Shown piece by piece: positions 14,641 to 15,401 of a stretch of 15,401 bases of DNA; positions within the stretch are counted from its first letter, which is position 1, and each line of letters starts with the position of its first letter. The translations under genes and the position numbers were made by a program. Below the pieces are notes generated by a model that had not been told where the DNA came from, ran no database searches, and saw only the letters and a list, made by a program, of their open reading frames with translations. Origin of the DNA: Desulfobacterales bacterium (GTDB lineage: Bacteria; Desulfobacterota; Desulfobacteria; Desulfobacterales; JAHEIW01); contig JAQYWI010000133.1 in assembly GCA_030145015.1 (NCBI GenBank), forward strand, positions 1 to 15,401. The letters are read 5' to 3'.

Positions 14641-15401
14641 ATGTCCTACGAGTTTAAAAATTTTCATTGGGCCAGAGACATTCGGATAGACAACTATCTC
14701 ATGCCCCGGACCCTGGATGAAGCGCTGGATTTTCTGGAAAAACATCAAGGCAAAGCCCAGGTGATTGCAGGTGGGACGGATGTGATTTCTCAACTCCGCC
14801 ACAGGGACCTGGAAGTGGACGCCCTGGTGGATATCACCCGACTGCCGGATATGGACGGCATCAGACAGGATGGGGAAATGATTACCCTGGGAGCCTGTGT
14901 AACCCACGCCCAGACGGCTTTATCTCCTTTGGTCCGGGAAAAGGCCGCTATCCTTGCAAAGGGTGCCGGGAGTTTGGGCTCACCTCAAATCAGAAACATT
15001 GCCACCGTTGCCGGAAATCTGGTAAGCGGCCATCCTGCCGCAGACACGAGCATCCCCTTGCTGGCCTTAAATGCATCGGTATTAATTGCATCCAGGGAAG
15101 GACAACGGGTTGTGCCTTTGACTGAATTCTTTCTTGATAAGGGGCGCACGGCCATTGACTGTCGCAGGGAGATTTTGATCCAGATCAAGTTCCCTGCCAT
15201 GCAAGGCAACCAGGGCAGCTGCCATTTGAGGTTAAGCAAGCGTCAGTCTCTCACCATTGCCATATTGGTCATGGCTGCGGTGGTAAAGGTCGATCCGCAA
15301 AAGAAGATTATTCAAGAGGCTGCGATTGCAATGGGACCTGTAGCGCCCACCCCTTTTCGTGCGCTGCAAACAGAAGCGCTGCTCGCGGGTGCAGCGGTGT
15401 G
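14641..15401 (+). CDS. Molybdenum hydroxylase (xanthine dehydrogenase family) FAD-binding subunit, partial
   Basis: An open frame of 253 codons from ATG 14641 runs off the right edge. It matches the FAD-binding subunit of the xanthine dehydrogenase/CO dehydrogenase/4-hydroxybenzoyl-CoA reductase family (PF00941). It starts with NYLMPRTLDEALDFL, followed by the FAD loop IAGGTDV at 42-48, ITLGA at 81-85 and GSPQIRNIATVAGNL at 113-127 with GHPAADT. KRQSLTIA at about 200-207 lies near the start of the C-terminal domain. AAGGA precedes 14641 at a normal distance; an ATG 6 bp earlier lies on that site. Such subunits pass electrons between an iron-sulfur subunit and NAD or another carrier, so large molybdenum and small [2Fe-2S] subunit genes are expected just to the right. 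No four-cysteine insertion as in HcrB is seen in this part. The gene is 245 bp from the dehydratase gene, with the MITE between. Confidence 0.9.
   Translation, partial: MSYEFKNFHWARDIRIDNYLMPRTLDEALDFLEKHQGKAQVIAGGTDVISQLRHRDLEVDALVDITRLPDMDGIRQDGEMITLGACVTHAQTALSPLVREKAAILAKGAGSLGSPQIRNIATVAGNLVSGHPAADTSIPLLALNASVLIASREGQRVVPLTEFFLDKGRTAIDCRREILIQIKFPAMQGNQGSCHLRLSKRQSLTIAILVMAAVVKVDPQKKIIQEAAIAMGPVAPTPFRALQTEALLAGAAV

Overview
The window reads as part of a genome from an anaerobic, Gram-negative, moderate-GC bacterium, most likely a Desulfobacterota-type degrader of organic compounds. This rests on gene content alone: outer-membrane FadL-type and beta-barrel genes show a Gram-negative envelope. 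An oxygen-sensitive 4-hydroxybutyryl-CoA-dehydratase-type [4Fe-4S]/FAD enzyme beside an acyl-CoA ligase and a molybdenum-hydroxylase FAD subunit suggests anaerobic catabolism. The taxon is an inference.

Left part (1-7108), mostly minus strand. Three intact envelope genes lie in a row: a MscS-type channel (3417-4715), a FadL/OMPP1 outer-membrane transporter (1914-3185, GTG start) and a DUF1254/DUF1214 exported protein (232-1833). To their right is a degraded stretch with the C-terminal remnant of an OmpA-domain protein (about 4969-5095) and a truncated, frameshifted beta-barrel gene of the phenol-degradation MetA-pathway type (5332-5839). Next come a two-gene cassette of unknown small proteins (5869-6433) and a doubtful small membrane ORF (6469-6693). 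A dispersed repeat of about 115-120 bp occurs in the same orientation at 70-190 and 5121-5232, bracketing the intact trio.

Junction (6780-7250). At 7109-7175 lies the 3' half only of a tRNA-Ser(GCU) gene, from the anticodon stem through CCA, followed by its own Rho-independent terminator. The 5' half is absent. Copies of ATCGTTRCAAT stand on both sides, and a series of 10-bp-phased AGGT repeats lies further left. This looks like the distal attachment site of an element integrated into a tRNA-Ser gene. The element would lie to the left and the original chromosome to the right.

Right part (7467-15401), all plus strand, is a catabolic gene cluster. In order it holds a cyclase/KynB-type metal hydrolase, a HisD-family dehydrogenase, SDR 1, SDR 2, an AMP-forming acyl-CoA ligase, a 4-hydroxybutyryl-CoA-dehydratase-type radical dehydratase and the start of a molybdenum-hydroxylase FAD-binding subunit that runs off the window. 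HisD/SDR1 and SDR2/ligase overlap by 4 bp (ATGA and GTGA), so they are translationally coupled. The enzymes fit a route in which hydroxyls on an alicyclic or aromatic-derived acid are oxidised by three dehydrogenases and a cyclic ketone or amide is hydrolysed. A CoA thioester is then formed and dehydrated by radical chemistry. Substrate and step order are inferred, and I know of no characterised pathway with this exact set. A 160-bp MITE-like palindromic element separates the dehydratase from the FAD subunit gene.
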